From Chrysophaeum taylorii (lineage: Eukaryota > Sar > Pelagophyceae > Pelagomonadales > Pelagomonadaceae): a stretch of DNA of 29,326 nucleotides. A program made the position numbers and the translations under genes. The first letter of the stretch is position 1; each line of letters opens with the position of its first letter. A model generated the notes under the pieces. It had not been told where the DNA came from. It saw nothing but the letters and a program-made list of their open reading frames with translations, and ran no database searches. The stretch is from NCBI GenBank assembly GCA_029834535.1, contig JAQMWT010000282.1, forward strand, positions 1 through 29,326. The letters are read 5' to 3'. This document shows, piece by piece, positions 1-8,995 of this stretch.

Positions 1-383
1 ACTTATCATCAGTTGTGCTTTTTAACGCCGCCTCCTTATGGAGCCGCTACCCAATGCAACCTACCCTATACACGTTAAGGTTTTACAATCCTCTTATAAC
101 TTGTTTGCCAGGCTTACACCCTAACTACACACCCACTCCTGTGTCCTATTACATAAACCGTTTTCGAAACTAACCACCGTCACACAGGTACTACTTACAA
201 CCTCATCATCACTCACACAACTCCAACTTAACTGGTGGCCACCATTCTGACGGCAACCTCACCATAGAGAAAGCCCACCACCAAATATCATGCTTCCATT
301 GACGCTTTTGGAAGCACGTATAAGTTCACTGCTTTCCGTCCGACATCCCCGCGACCGGGACAGGTCCAATATTTGGAGCGCTT
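1..383. other. Upstream flank of the copia ORF, no separate gene seen
   Basis: Pyrimidine-rich sequence without a convincing gene. The pol reading frame is open back to 324, just after a TAA at 321-323, so the Met at 384 is only the first available Met and the real N-terminus may differ. A 10-bp perfect palindrome (GGTGGCCACC) lies near 234-243. No primer-binding-site-like TGG tract followed by tRNA-like sequence could be confirmed. Confidence 0.4.
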
Positions 384-3300
384 ATGGGTTACTTGCGGAT
401 AGTCCAAGCCCTTCCCCAAGTTGGCTCCGCTGCCACCTATGGCACCGCCATACAAAAGCTCTTGTCCAGATGCTCTCTTGTGATGCCTGGCTGCCTTACC
501 TACAAGGCCACCGACAACTCTTTCGACTACAAGGATTCTCATTTTGCTCTGGAAGATCACCACTTATCTCATAGTCGCTATATAGGGTACCTTCGTGGAA
601 GTGACCGCAAACTCGGCTCTAAAATCCACTCCATGCATGCTCCATTGCCCACCGTCCGAGGGTACGCCAATATTATTTTACTTGACCCCCGCAACGGGAA
701 ATTACGCTACCCCACTCGACCGGAGTTGATTCGTGCTAACAACCACACCAAACAACAGGAATCTTTCCTCTTGTCTCTACGCCATGACCTTTGCTGTGAC
801 ATGCTCAGCAATGCTCTGCCTGCCGGTACGTACAGCACTCTGTACAAGCACCTCTCGCTCCTCGTTGCCGATATTAAATCCCTTATGTTGGACCCTACCT
901 TCCAACATACTGCTGCCGTGACGAAGAAATCCTATGTATCCAATTTCATGACCGTTGACCAAGCTTCCACCACGTGCAGCACAGATACCTTGTCTTTGGC
1001 ACAATCTTTTATGATGTCTATTTCCAGCAACTGCTTGACCGAAATGTCGTTAAACTATATATCTTCGTCCTACGAAGATACTCTCGCTACTCGTGATGAT
1101 GAGGATGCACCTCCAAGTGACCCTGCTGCGCACCAGGATGACGACGCACCGCCTCCCCCTGCCTTAGACACCGAACTCAAGTTCGATGTTCGGCGCAAAC
1201 GACATATTCCCGCACATCCCATTCCTCGTAAGTCCTTCGCACACGGATCTACCGAATATCTCAATGCCAAAGAACGTGCCAATCGCTTCCACCGGGTGCA
1301 CCACTGCCCCGACAACGTCGCTGCCAAGGCCCCCAACGTACTTGCTCGCCCTGGATTCTCTGCTTCTGACATACCATATCGCGACTTATGCACCGACTGC
1401 ATCGCACACAACAAGCGCCACCCGCACAAGCATTTCAATGCGACCAAGCCTTCTTTTGAGCAAACTCACAAAGCCGGCGAAGTCTGGGCGTGCGACGGCG
1501 GCTATGTGACCATCCCATCCGAATGGGGGGGCTTCACACATATCATCGTCTTCAAGGCACTCATTTCGAAAATTCTCTTGGTGGACTTTACACGCACCAC
1601 CAACGCCACGGAGTTCACTCGAGCTCTGGATTTTGTGTATGACTTCTGTCGTACACAACTCAACGTGCACATGCGCACCCTCTACTCCGATGCCTTCAAG
1701 CCCTACTTTAGCCAGCACATTACCTCCCCGTACCGCGTCGATAAGGGCATTCAACTCATCGCCTTCCCGCCGTACATGCACCACTTTAACTTTGAAGTTG
1801 AGTCCGCCATCGGTTTCATCGCCTCCGCCTCCTCAACTCGCCTTCGTTCTCTCCTTAATGCTCACTATCGTGGCGCCAAGATCGTGGAACCAGCCATCAT
1901 GTTTCCGTGGGCGGTGATACACACCGTTCAAAGCTACAACCTTCTCCCGAACGCCACGCTCGAGCGCATTCATCATGCTATCCTGAGTCCGCAACAGCTA
2001 CTCTACAACCAACTCAACACTCCCCAACATGACATGCTCAAGATTTTTGGCGCTGAATGTTACCTTTTATTGGAGCCCCATGAACACCACAAGTGGGAAC
2101 CGTGCCGCCGCAAATACTTATATCTCTGTTGCGCCAACGCGCAAAACCCGCTCGTCTCCGCACGCGTCGACCATCTCGCTGACGTCGTCCTCAACCCTGA
2201 AAACGGACAAATTCGTGTTTCGTCCAAGCTGCAATTCCTCTACATGCTTCAGCATCCTACTCCGGATCCTGAACTTGCCCCTCCACCTCACGCTCCTCCC
2301 GCGCCTTTCTCGCTCACACCCCACGCCGCTATCCAAGACCATGTCATTCAGAGGGGGACACGGACTCCTCATCCTCAGAGGGGGCACTCCCCACCTCCTT
2401 CAGCTCCTTCTTCGTCCCCTGCTCCTGCTTATTCTCCCTCTTCTGACACTCTCGCCGACGATTCTGGCTCTATGTCACCGCCGCCCTTGCTTCCTTCTTA
2501 CAAAGACCTTTTTGCACAAGATGACCTCATTCTTGTCCCAGGTTCCAAACAACCCAACACCCGCAAGGCAACTTCTATGAAAAATATCCAAGCCCGGCTG
2601 CAAGCGTCTACTATTGGTGCTTACAAAGCCGCTGGTGGCAAACTCGCCGATTTCCGCTGGGATCTTCGCCACCACTTTCTTACGTTCAAGTCTCCCGCCC
2701 TCTCCACCCTTCATCTCAATGGTGGTATCCTCTGGTCTGCTATCTGCTCAGAGGGGGAACATGCGTTGTTAGCTCGTCTTCTTCTCCCGTTGCGCACTGA
2801 CTTACTTGCCCGCTACCCGCACGTCGATGGTTACTTCGCCCACGCCAAGTGCGCATCCAGCATCCCAGCTGCAACCTTTTTAACTGCTGATGGTTCACCT
2901 ACGTGCCCCATTCCTCAGCCCCTTTTATCTGCGTTCACTGAACACGCTGCTACCTTTGGCACTTCTTCCTTACAATATGCACTTACGTACCTGGCGCCGA
3001 CCAGCTTTATTGATCACAACTCCTCCGAGTTTGGCGCTACTTCTGCATCTCTGGCTGACTTGGAGGAATACCTTCTGGTCTCTACAGAGTTTATCACCCA
3101 GGTCTTACACACCGACCCTACTATCCATATTCAACTGGAATCTGCTTCTCCTACTCCTACTGACGCTGTTTCCGCTTATCCCGAAGTTGCGCACACTGCC
3201 TCGACCGCAACGTCGCTAAACTATAATTCACCAGCCACTGTTGGTCCTGACGAATATAAGGTCCAAGAAGCGGACGTTTCCATTGACGAATATAAACTCA

Positions 3301-3746
3301 AGTGCCTCCACGGTTTGTCGCCTGAAAACAGGCACGCCTACCTCAAGGCCATCGCCAAGGAACTCCACGACATTATCCGCTTTGGCTGCTTCAAACTTTC
3401 CTTACCCGACGGTGTCTCTCGTCCTATTGACAGCAGGATGGTGCTGAAGATTAAAACAGACTCTGCAGGCAAATACGTTAAGCACAAGGCTCGCCTCGTA
3501 CTACGTGGCTTCCTAGCATCTCTTGGCGCCGATTTCTTTGGCACCTTCAGCCCCATGGCCACCATGACCGCAATCCGGGTACTACTAGCTATTGCCGCAT
3601 ACAAGCAATTGCCTGTCTACCATGCAGACGTCCCGAACGCCTTCGTTCAGTCTGACATCGATGCCATGTTCAGTTACCAGACGGCATCAAGCTTATCGAC
3701 CCCGATGACGCTAAGTACAAGGGCCGACGTCTACCGAAACTGTTGA
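384..3746 (+). CDS. Ty1/copia polyprotein: integrase and N-terminal half of reverse transcriptase
   Basis: An 1120-residue ORF. Residues 1 to about 230 are unrecognised; an Asp/Pro-rich linker follows (about 236-262). An integrase zinc finger is visible as H303, H307, C336 and C339. The integrase core has D371 (in WACDGG), D436 (in LYSDAF) and the acid at E471 or E473, close to the DD(35)E spacing. A long Pro/Ser-rich linker covers about residues 625-720. The copia RT domain starts near residue 980, with KARLVLRGF, FSPMATMTAIR and the first catalytic aspartate D1082 in HADVPNAF. The frame then runs out at a TGA because of an apparent one-base loss near 3667; RT continues in another frame. The function would be cDNA synthesis and integration. 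Gag and protease motifs are not visible. The copia assignment is secure; the start codon is uncertain. Confidence 0.85.
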   Translation: MGYLRIVQALPQVGSAATYGTAIQKLLSRCSLVMPGCLTYKATDNSFDYKDSHFALEDHHLSHSRYIGYLRGSDRKLGSKIHSMHAPLPTVRGYANIILLDPRNGKLRYPTRPELIRANNHTKQQESFLLSLRHDLCCDMLSNALPAGTYSTLYKHLSLLVADIKSLMLDPTFQHTAAVTKKSYVSNFMTVDQASTTCSTDTLSLAQSFMMSISSNCLTEMSLNYISSSYEDTLATRDDEDAPPSDPAAHQDDDAPPPPALDTELKFDVRRKRHIPAHPIPRKSFAHGSTEYLNAKERANRFHRVHHCPDNVAAKAPNVLARPGFSASDIPYRDLCTDCIAHNKRHPHKHFNATKPSFEQTHKAGEVWACDGGYVTIPSEWGGFTHIIVFKALISKILLVDFTRTTNATEFTRALDFVYDFCRTQLNVHMRTLYSDAFKPYFSQHITSPYRVDKGIQLIAFPPYMHHFNFEVESAIGFIASASSTRLRSLLNAHYRGAKIVEPAIMFPWAVIHTVQSYNLLPNATLERIHHAILSPQQLLYNQLNTPQHDMLKIFGAECYLLLEPHEHHKWEPCRRKYLYLCCANAQNPLVSARVDHLADVVLNPENGQIRVSSKLQFLYMLQHPTPDPELAPPPHAPPAPFSLTPHAAIQDHVIQRGTRTPHPQRGHSPPPSAPSSSPAPAYSPSSDTLADDSGSMSPPPLLPSYKDLFAQDDLILVPGSKQPNTRKATSMKNIQARLQASTIGAYKAAGGKLADFRWDLRHHFLTFKSPALSTLHLNGGILWSAICSEGEHALLARLLLPLRTDLLARYPHVDGYFAHAKCASSIPAATFLTADGSPTCPIPQPLLSAFTEHAATFGTSSLQYALTYLAPTSFIDHNSSEFGATSASLADLEEYLLVSTEFITQVLHTDPTIHIQLESASPTPTDAVSAYPEVAHTASTATSLNYNSPATVGPDEYKVQEADVSIDEYKLKCLHGLSPENRHAYLKAIAKELHDIIRFGCFKLSLPDGVSRPIDSRMVLKIKTDSAGKYVKHKARLVLRGFLASLGADFFGTFSPMATMTAIRVLLAIAAYKQLPVYHADVPNAFVQSDIDAMFSYQTASSLSTPMTLSTRADVYRNC
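1037..1056 (+). repeat. Dispersed 20-bp motif, copy 1
   Basis: Two mismatches to GACCGCAACGTCGTTAAACT, the copy at 5105-5124. It lies inside the copia ORF and is read there as part of LTEMSLNY, just before the Asp/Pro-rich linker. Confidence 0.7.
3203..3222 (+). repeat. Dispersed 20-bp motif, copy 2
   Basis: One mismatch to the 5105-5124 copy. It is read in the copia frame as part of STATSLNY, just ahead of the reverse transcriptase domain, in the same frame as copy 1. Confidence 0.7.
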
Positions 3747-5087
3747 AGTCACTTTATGGACTTCGGCAATCACCACCTCTTTGGAACAAAGAGATAGACG
3801 GCTTCTTCCGTAGCCTTGGCTACAAACGCCTACATTAGGACTCTTGCCTATATGCTCGAGTATCCGCACATGCTAAGTTCGTCGTATGCAGTCTGTCTGT
3901 AGACGACATTGTTATTGTGTCCAATGACGACCCTCTTCGTACTGAGTTACAGGATGCCCTCCACAAACGGTATGCTGTAGAGCAGTTTGAACCTGTCCAT
4001 ACCCTCCTAGGCATGCGTGTGTGTCGCACATCTGACGGTTCCATTTCTCTGGATGTGCAAGCCAAGCTGGATGAACTCTTCGCTGATCACCCTGTCTTGC
4101 AGCAACTGACCCCGCTTAAAAATATCCTATGTCATCGTCCTTCAAGTATAAAGATGGCACTCCCAGCTCTGAAACAGAGTTCTACATCAATTCGCATTTT
4201 GCCACCCTCCTTGGCAAGCTGGTGTTCATGCAAGTGGCCTGCAGGCCTGACTTCTGGCAAGCCTTGGGCAGATGTTCGCGTGGTATGCATGCACCCACGT
4301 ATGTTCACGTCCAAATGCTAGAGCATTTGCTTCGCTACCTCAAGAAGCCGGAAAACCGCTCACTTCGCCTCTGGTTCCATCCTAAAGGTAATGCCATTGA
4401 AGCTCACCTTCGCACTGTCTCCGCTAATCGAATTGATCTATCCACTGTGGTCGACTACCAACCGCAGGATGTATCTACTGGACAGTTTGATCCCTTAGTA
4501 GCCATGGTTGACGCTGACAACGCCCCTTCCTTAGCACAGGAAGATAGGAAATCTACCACCGGATTTGTCTTCTATCTTTTCAACTGCCTTATCTGTTGGA
4601 AAAGCAGCTTCAACCGATTGTCCCCTGCTCAACTCACGAAGCTGAGTTGATTGCCCTCAGTATTTGTGCTGATGAAGCTGTTTGGCTACGCAAGCTGCTG
4701 TTGGAACTCTCCTTTGTCGTCAACCCCACCTTCTACGTCAACAATGTTAATGGTGAGAACACCGCTGATCCTGTTGATTTCGATGACAATGACAACCCAA
4801 TTGCTGAAGATATGCGCTTCATCAGAAGCCTCCCTCTCTTGCCTGACAATGCTGCTGCTGTTCACACCTCTAATAACCCAGATGGATCCTCGCGCTCCAA
4901 GGCACTGTCGACCAGATGGTTTAAGATCCGTGAGTACATCTCGCTACAGAAAATTCGAGTCCATCATGTTCCCGGCAAACTAAACGTGGCTGATGGTTTT
5001 ACAAAGCCACTTGCTGCTGAGTTCTCCACTTTTCGTTCTCTACTCGGTATGCATCATGCCCCTGACGGCAAGCCTTTACAGGATTGA
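3665..5087 (+). pseudogene. Frameshifted remainder of copia reverse transcriptase and RNase H
   Basis: This continues the polyprotein in three successive frames. From about 3665 the second frame carries the RT signature LKSLYGLRQSPPLW, then an in-frame TAG at 3836-3838, then the catalytic pair as SVDD (3896-3907), where copia elements normally have YVDD. Near 4100-4150 the frame moves again; 4150-4400 encodes the conserved connection block (LLGKLVFMQ, ACRPDFWQAL, LLRYLKKPENRSLRLWF). RNase H follows, with MVDADNAPSLAQEDRKSTTGF and, after one more shift near 4600-4615, CSTHEAELIALS and the final VHHVPGKLNVADGFTKPL. A normal-looking pol stop is at 5085-5087. These lesions and the substituted SVDD argue for a dead copy unless the shifts are sequencing errors. 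Confidence 0.85.
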
Positions 5088-5534
5088 AGATGCCTAACTC
5101 TAGTGACCGCAACGTCGTTAAACTAGCCCTGGCTTTACCTTCTTTTCCCACAAATTTTTTGTGCGTGTGTGAGTGTCGCTCATGTCTTTTCTTGGCACTC
5201 CCGTGGCCGCGGCATCTCCCTATTCGGTTGAAGGACAGTCCTTTCTCGCTCTCCACGGCCGAACCTTCCCCCAGGTTGTCCTATGAGTCTACTGACTTTT
5301 CAGTGTTTGTGGACCTGACCACATTCATATCCATGCGCTTACCCATTACTACCTTGGGAAGCTGCTCCTGCTATTGCTTCTATTGGCTGCTACAGATGCC
5401 CCAAACGCGAACGTTTCACTTTTTGTCGCTTCCCTTTTTGTACGCAGTGCCTCAATGATCGTGGACAACCGACTTTCCTAGTCTCGACCACGTACGGTTC
5501 CAAGGCACAAACACCTCGTGAACTCCCCACTGAA
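5088..5534. other. Post-pol stretch with no recognised gene
   Basis: Sequence between the pol stop and the next sizeable ORF. A 124-aa ORF (5084-5458) crosses it, but it resembles nothing I know and its composition follows the pyrimidine bias of the strand. No polypurine tract sits directly after pol, where a copia 3' LTR would be expected to begin. Confidence 0.4.
5105..5124 (+). repeat. Dispersed 20-bp motif, copy 3
   Basis: Reference copy, GACCGCAACGTCGTTAAACT, 18 bp after the pol stop codon. Confidence 0.7.
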
Positions 5535-6128
5535 GTGCTGAGTCACCTCAACACGGACGACCATAAGAAGAATGGTCACATCCCCATTTCGACTATTACC
5601 ATGAACATTTGCTGTGCTTGTCACAACACCGATCAGGTGCCTATACAACCTACTGTATGTGCCCGCAATGCTACTTCCTACCAATCCCCCTGTGATGCGT
5701 GCTCAGCTGGTCATATACGAGCGACCATCATACGCACCTATCATTTGCCAAAGGAGCTATATACTCGTTTGACTAGCAATCTAACGCAACGCCCGTCACT
5801 TGCTCATTTAACCCTATCGGTATCCGATGCAGCCACAGATTCCACCACTCAACTGCTATTCACACTGGATCTTCGGCTTATGACACAGATGCACCTTGAG
5901 CATCTTAACCTTCTTGTAACTCTTGTTCGAACACAGAGTCGCAAAGCCCAGGCTATGTTCAAGCCTTCCAAATCCCACCATGTGATTAATACTGTTGCCC
6001 AATCGTGGGTACATCATCTTGACGACTACGTATCATCCTCAGATGATACAAAACCGCCATCACTCCTGGATGTAATGTTCGGCCCACTTATACTCCGGCA
6101 GAACATCAAGACTTTCTGCGCTTTCTAA
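5535..6128 (+). CDS. Hypothetical post-pol ORF, 197 aa
   Basis: Unrecognised. The N-terminal part has scattered cysteines (CCACHN near residue 25, then CARN and CDAC) that could bind metal, although the spacing fits no family I can name. The C-terminal half is rich in Leu and looks helical. It lies on the same strand as pol, 450 bp downstream. It could be an accessory or displaced gag-like ORF of the retroelement, a fragment of a neighbouring element, or a chance ORF in pyrimidine-rich DNA. Confidence 0.3.
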   Translation: MLSHLNTDDHKKNGHIPISTITMNICCACHNTDQVPIQPTVCARNATSYQSPCDACSAGHIRATIIRTYHLPKELYTRLTSNLTQRPSLAHLTLSVSDAATDSTTQLLFTLDLRLMTQMHLEHLNLLVTLVRTQSRKAQAMFKPSKSHHVINTVAQSWVHHLDDYVSSSDDTKPPSLLDVMFGPLILRQNIKTFCAF

Positions 6129-6157
6129 ACGCGAAATACCCCCTACTTACACAGCAT

Positions 6158-6481
6158 GTGTTGACCGAGACGTCGTCAAACTCCTCACTCCCTACATCAG
6201 AACCTACCCTGGAAAGAACCTCGCCATCGACTCACCCTGCCTCTTCTGCCTCGGTTGATGTCGATGCCTTAAATCAGCAAGTCGAGCAACTCCAGGAAAC
6301 TCTTCGCCTATATATCCGCAAAATCAACACACTCAACGCTGAAAATCTATCTCTGCGCACTGATCTACAGGCTGCCATTGCTTCAATCACCTCCCTGGAG
6401 AACCGGCTCTTTCCTCCTACTGCCAATGCACACGTGTTACTCCTACCATGTACAAGGTCACAGAGCTCCTGTCTCGCTTAA
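6158..6481 (+). CDS. Hypothetical ORF with a coiled coil, 107 aa
   Basis: Residues 1-30 are Ser/Thr/Pro-rich. Residues of about 35-87 form a heptad-like segment (VEQLQETLRLYIRKINTL followed by a block with Leu at regular spacing) that reads as a convincing coiled coil. The ORF begins in dispersed-motif copy 4 and overlaps the next ORF (6448-6783) by 34 bp in a different frame, so the two may once have been one product. Coiled coils after pol could serve a structural, gag-like role, but that is only inference. Confidence 0.35.
   Translation: MLTETSSNSSLPTSEPTLERTSPSTHPASSASVDVDALNQQVEQLQETLRLYIRKINTLNAENLSLRTDLQAAIASITSLENRLFPPTANAHVLLLPCTRSQSSCLA
6163..6182 (+). repeat. Dispersed 20-bp motif, copy 4
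   Basis: Three mismatches to the 5105-5124 copy. It falls at the start of the coiled-coil ORF and is read there as part of LTETSSNS, the same relative frame as in copies 1 and 2. Confidence 0.6.
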
Positions 6482-6783
6482 CTCTTACAGCTTATGACCA
6501 ATACGCTGCCAACCACTCCTCCCCGGACGATCACCTCCTTCATCTACGTGACAAGTTGCTCTCATGCTTCAAGCATTCCTCCGTCCGCTCTCATGTGAAT
6601 CTGACGACTCTTCTATCTTCGTTCGCCAAGTCCAACCTTTTGGAAAACCAACTGGACACCTTTCAACTAGATTCTCTGTCGCCATCCATACTGAATGCTC
6701 TACTTGCAATCACCCTTCTCTTGGCAGCACATCATTCAGCTATTGGTGTTCACCACCTTACAGCAGAAGCTGACGATGATTGA
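6448..6783 (+). CDS. Hypothetical helical ORF, 111 aa
   Basis: A Leu-rich, probably helical sequence ending in an acidic tail (AEADDD). It may be the frameshifted continuation of the coiled-coil ORF before it. No known domain recognised. Confidence 0.25.
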   Translation: MYKVTELLSRLTLTAYDQYAANHSSPDDHLLHLRDKLLSCFKHSSVRSHVNLTTLLSSFAKSNLLENQLDTFQLDSLSPSILNALLAITLLLAAHHSAIGVHHLTAEADDD

Positions 6784-7323
6784 TAATCCTAACACACTGT
6801 CTGTTGTATCTGTGTTTCTTGATGTTCTGTTCAAAAGGGTCAAATCGACTCTCGGCTCCACCAAGTCCAAGTCCTAAGAACCTTCTATACTCTTGATGCT
6901 TCGTATGTGACCTCTGCGACCATCAAGACTGTATTCTCCTTTTTCTTTCCTTCATCATCATCTTTCTCAAGATTTGTTCTATAGACGCACCTTGCGCTTA
7001 AGACATCTCGAGGGGGTGCAGGGAAATCTGCTGCCTCTTACCCTTATCCGTCCGTTGAGAACGTGATCTCTTCCTTACCCTTCTTCTTCCTTTCTACACA
7101 CAATCAAATAGTCCTCTGATTTGTGCTTAAGCTCATCATCATGGTCTAGCGCGTCCCGAGGTATGTAGCGCTATACACTTTACCTTTCTCGTGTAGTTCT
7201 ACATGCCGCCTGTCGTGTTCTGAGGATATAGGGAACATACCTTTTCATTCCCCGAATTAAATACTTCCAGACGTTCATGATGAGACGGGATGGTTTCCCA
7301 GGTGACTTACCACTGCTTGCTAA
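6784..7323. other. Non-coding-looking stretch with one purine tract
   Basis: Mostly pyrimidine-rich sequence without a supported ORF. The notable item is the purine tract at 7010-7016 (GAGGGGG) followed at once by TGCAGGG. That is the arrangement of a polypurine tract followed by an LTR starting with TG, but no second copy of the presumed LTR could be found in the window. Confidence 0.3.
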
Positions 7324-8112
7324 ATGCTCTGCAGTCACAGTTCAGGATTACTTTGCCGAATAGAACACGAAAGATGCGACTCCGACCATACCTTCATAGT
7401 CAACTCTTCCCCAGACAAGGACAAAATCTTCGAACAGTCCATCGCCTTCAGGCATTTTCTTCTGTTGCCCAACTCTTCGGCATTTTCTGCACAGGGCGCT
7501 GACTCTTCAGCACAAGACACACGCCTTTATCCACCATCATATGCGATACACTCGCAAACCTCAGTCCCAGCCTACTCATCTTTCGATGATAGCCACTGGC
7601 GACTTCCACCAGACAACAACTCCAAGTCCACAGCAAATTTAGAGTTTTCATATTTATGGCCACCCCCAGACAACTTTATCTCGATATCCTCATCGCGCTA
7701 CGATTATCCGAATATTATTTTAGACGCTCATAGCCAAGCTTCAGCTGTCCCACGCTACACTCAGGACGACAGCTTCGACACGTATGTGACAGGCAATTCT
7801 GGTTCTCTCATCTTCCAGGAACAGCTCCGCCTTACTCGTTATCATTACGACGATTACCTTACCACGTCGAAACCGATTTGGTTCCATGGTCATATTTCTT
7901 CATGGGATAACGCCGTCGCTCGGTCACATCGTCACACCTCTACTAGCCCAACTTTAGTCACAATAGAATCTCATCCTCACGGCCACTCTCACTATTCGCC
8001 TTTCGATCAATCATTGATCTGCTGCACAATTCCCGACTGCCTGGCCCATGATCCCCACTGTTGTTATCAGTTAGACCACCTGTTCTACTACGAGGATCCC
8101 CCAGTCACTTAG
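7324..8112 (+). CDS. Hypothetical ORF, 262 aa
   Basis: An unrecognised product rich in Ser, His, Tyr, Asp and Pro, for example SSSRYDYPNIILDAHSQ in the middle and HSHYSPFDQSLICCTI near the end. There is no signal peptide, membrane segment or known motif. The 262-codon length in a T/C-rich strand is suggestive but not decisive. It shares strand and composition with the retroelement. Confidence 0.3.
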   Translation: MLCSHSSGLLCRIEHERCDSDHTFIVNSSPDKDKIFEQSIAFRHFLLLPNSSAFSAQGADSSAQDTRLYPPSYAIHSQTSVPAYSSFDDSHWRLPPDNNSKSTANLEFSYLWPPPDNFISISSSRYDYPNIILDAHSQASAVPRYTQDDSFDTYVTGNSGSLIFQEQLRLTRYHYDDYLTTSKPIWFHGHISSWDNAVARSHRHTSTSPTLVTIESHPHGHSHYSPFDQSLICCTIPDCLAHDPHCCYQLDHLFYYEDPPVT

Positions 8113-8650
8113 GATTTATCCACCCGCACGCATCGTCGTCTTACATCACGGAACAGCCACGACCTAATGCGTACAACTTTCGACTTCATATATGACACTG
8201 TTACACTCGCTTTTTCTTCACGATATTGTCATTCCATCCATATTTCATCAGTCACTGAACAAGACGATGATCTGATCTCTCGTACAGAATTCGCCATACT
8301 TCGCCATTATCCCGCTTAGCATCTTCCTCCACTTTTCTTCTTCCTTACGATCGATGCTGTTTGTTTTCCTTGATCATTCGCCTCTCCTTGCAATATCCTT
8401 TTCATTTGCTTCCCCTCTCAACCTATTCCCCGTTCAACTTCGCGCTCTTTCTCCTTTCTCACTCACACTCACCTGCTACTCCGCTCTACTCTACCTCTCT
8501 CATGCACTTCGCACCCTTCTCATTCGACGCCTCCTCACAACTCAACGTCCAATTGTCTCTGGCCAGACATTTGTTTTGTTTGTTCCAGATTTCGCTCATC
8601 ACCGAGAGTTCAATCTGGGAGGGCGTAGAGATACAAAATTCCATTTAGGG
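8113..8650. other. End of the pyrimidine-rich block, no gene supported
   Basis: C/T-rich sequence. Two ORFs overlap in different frames (8354-9025 and 8361-8648), a sign of low stop density and not of genes. TTTAGGGTTAAG occurs at 8644-8655, one plant/algal-type telomeric unit and a partial one, which is too little to call a telomere remnant. Confidence 0.35.
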
Positions 8651-8656
8651 TTAAGA

Positions 8657-8668
8657 CCCCCCCCCCCC
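8657..8668 (+). repeat. C12 homopolymer
   Basis: Twelve consecutive C at the point where the pyrimidine-rich block ends. Confidence 0.95.
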
Positions 8669-8831
8669 TTAGTCTCACACTCACACCTAAACACCAAAAA
8701 TCGCTGTGTCCGAACACCGTGCTACTCTTTGTGTCGTAAGAGGACAGGACGAGAAGAGTGGCACTACCCTGCCACCATTCTCTACCAGAGGAACAGTGAT
8801 TTTTACTGTTCTCAACGTGTTTTGCCGAAGA

Positions 8832-8863
8832 CGAGGCCGTCGACGGTCGAGGCCGTCGACGGT
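8832..8863 (+). repeat. Two tandem copies of a 16-bp unit
   Basis: CGAGGCCGTCGACGGT occurs twice head to tail (8832-8847 and 8848-8863). It contains the palindrome CCGTCGACGG. Confidence 0.9.
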
Positions 8864-8984
8864 ACCGTACCTGCGCAAGCGACCTGGAGATACTACCGGG
8901 TAAGGACGCCCCCAGGCGAGAGGTTCTTGACGTCGCAAGGGTGGCTAGCGCATTCGCCGCGGACTCGCAGCGCGCTTGTCGACA

Positions 8985-8995
8985 GGGGGGGGGGG
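8985..8995 (+). repeat. G11 homopolymer
   Basis: Eleven consecutive G, about 320 bp from the C12 run at 8657 and complementary to it. Confidence 0.95.

Larger units (their letters stand above)
1..8650 (+). mobile_element. Degenerate Ty1/copia-type LTR retroelement (extent approximate)
   Basis: The order integrase, then reverse transcriptase, then RNase H (about 1285-5065) identifies the Ty1/copia superfamily; Ty3/gypsy elements have integrase last. The coding frame is broken several times downstream of 3660, so this copy looks inactive. I could not find matching LTRs, a primer binding site, a CCHC gag knuckle or a DTG/DSG protease motif, so the 5' part probably lies left of the window or is lost. 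The right limit is an inference: the + strand is strikingly pyrimidine-rich from position 1 to about 8650 and then changes abruptly at a C12 run. The block after pol (5088-8650) may belong to the same element or to a second insertion. Confidence 0.7.

Noticed and set aside
288..563. Antisense ORF opposite the start of pol
   Set aside because: A shadow of the copia coding sequence with no recognisable product.
8644..8655. Telomeric repeat remnant (TTTAGGG)
   Set aside because: Only one full unit here and one at 10442; no tandem array.
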